Of a DNA stretch of 64,000 nt, positions 63,455 to 64,000 are shown piece by piece; position 1 is the stretch's first letter, and every line of letters begins with the position of its first letter. A model generated the notes under the pieces. It ran no database searches and had not been told where the DNA came from. It worked only from the letters and a program-made list of their open reading frames with translations. Both the position numbers and the translations under genes were made by a program. The DNA is from Pseudomonas fluorescens (lineage in GTDB: Bacteria > Pseudomonadota > Gammaproteobacteria > Pseudomonadales > Pseudomonadaceae): assembly GCF_002837185.1 (NCBI RefSeq), contig NZ_KZ478001.1, positions 1 to 64,000 of the forward strand, read 5' to 3'.

Positions 63455-64000
63455 ATGAATATCAAACAGAAGCTGACATGGGTATTTGCGGCCATCGCCT
63501 GTCTTCCAGTGATTATGGTCGCGGTGCTCGTCGTATTGAACTTGCGGAGCGCGGCGCAAGCCAATTTCCTGGATAGCAGCGGTCGTGAAATTCGCCAGAT
63601 TGATAACGGCATGAAGCAGTTCTTTGAAAGCATCCGCCAAAACGTCGAATACCTTGCCAAGGATCCTCGGATCGCCAGCGTCAAGGGATTGAAAAACTAT
63701 ACCGCTGCGAATGCTGAGCAAACGCCGGTCACCGAAGCCGATCAGCGGCTCCAGGTTATTTTCGATCGATTTGCCGAGACCCACCCGACCACCGCATCCA
63801 TTTCACTGGGGCTCAACGACGGCGGATTTGCCGGCTGGCCCGACGATCCAAAAATGGCCAGCTACGACCCCCGGGTGCGTCCCTGGTACAAAACCGCCAT
63901 GGCCGCCGCATCAGGCTTAACCGTGCGCACGGGCGCCTACTACTGGGCGCCGGATGACATGGTGCTGGTCAGCACGGTTCGCGCTTTCGCCGACGCAAGC
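63455..64000 (+). CDS. Methyl-accepting chemotaxis protein, dCache sensor, cut by the window end
   Basis: 182 aa visible, continuing past the window. TM1 is at about residues 8-29 (TWVFAAIACLPVIMVAVLVVL). The periplasmic sensor contains DPRVRPWYKTAMAA and TVRTGAYYWAPDDMVLVSTV, typical of double-Cache (dCache_1) domains of amino-acid receptors such as PctA/B/C. The ribosome binding site is TTGGAGAAGTC. It may be the first gene of the resumed core chromosome. Confidence 0.9.
   Translation, partial: MNIKQKLTWVFAAIACLPVIMVAVLVVLNLRSAAQANFLDSSGREIRQIDNGMKQFFESIRQNVEYLAKDPRIASVKGLKNYTAANAEQTPVTEADQRLQVIFDRFAETHPTTASISLGLNDGGFAGWPDDPKMASYDPRVRPWYKTAMAAASGLTVRTGAYYWAPDDMVLVSTVRAFADAS

Noticed and set aside
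1..64000. CRISPR array or tRNA genes
   Set aside because: No evenly spaced 25-36 base repeats and no cloverleaf with the expected T-loop motif were found by eye.

Overview
The window reads as chromosomal DNA of a Pseudomonas, most likely the P. fluorescens group. The evidence is the fabA-fabB / hybrid kinase / gpsA gene order known from this genus, two MvaT-family (H-NS-like) proteins, a DUF1652 protein, REP-type palindromes and GC-rich core genes. No rRNA, tRNA or CRISPR array was seen.

Core left arm (1-13.57 kb). REP pair and fabB terminator; fabA-fabB on the minus strand; a hybrid histidine kinase, an ABC-substrate-binding-like protein and a TonB receptor on the minus strand; then plus-strand gpsA, DUF4389, sixA, a hotdog thioesterase, two alpha/beta hydrolases, a DUF4892 protein and an AI-2E/PerM-type permease. 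The permease loses its normal C-terminus at about 13,575, where foreign, more AT-rich DNA begins.

Mobile and defence region (13.6-32.6 kb). Four tightly packed genes (708, 723, 181 and 474 aa) come first. At least two, probably three, are tyrosine recombinases. An MvaT/H-NS-like gene follows directly. Next are an XRE regulator divergent from four small unknown genes, an unknown gene, a PPP-type phosphatase, an HNH protein, a membrane protein, a DUF559-like nuclease and a Gabija-type pair (OLD-family ATPase-TOPRIM gene overlapping a UvrD-type helicase gene). A decayed yedK and a second MvaT-family gene follow.

Accessory regulatory/metabolic region (32.7-51.8 kb). Three GlxA-type regulators (two of them close paralogues), an AraC regulator, a membrane chemoreceptor and a soluble double-PAS receptor. 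A head-to-head pair of truncated pseudogenes (FUSC exporter and IclR regulator), an isochorismatase-like hydrolase, a periplasmic metallo-beta-lactamase-fold protein, a TonB receptor with a DUF2946 protein, and a LysR / aminotransferase / AEC transporter group.

Histidine region (52.3-63.2 kb). A HisJQMP-type uptake system, hutU-hutH, hutC with a HisC-like aminotransferase, and ridA with a DadA-like FAD oxidoreductase. Three TGTA-TA-TACA boxes, the form of a HutC operator, lie in front of hutU, the aminotransferase-hutC pair and ridA. The set lacks hutI, hutF and hutG. Gene content suggests a satellite cluster that could turn D-histidine or imidazolepyruvate into L-histidine and then imidazolonepropionate; that is inference. 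The window ends inside a Cache-type chemoreceptor gene that may be core chromosome again.
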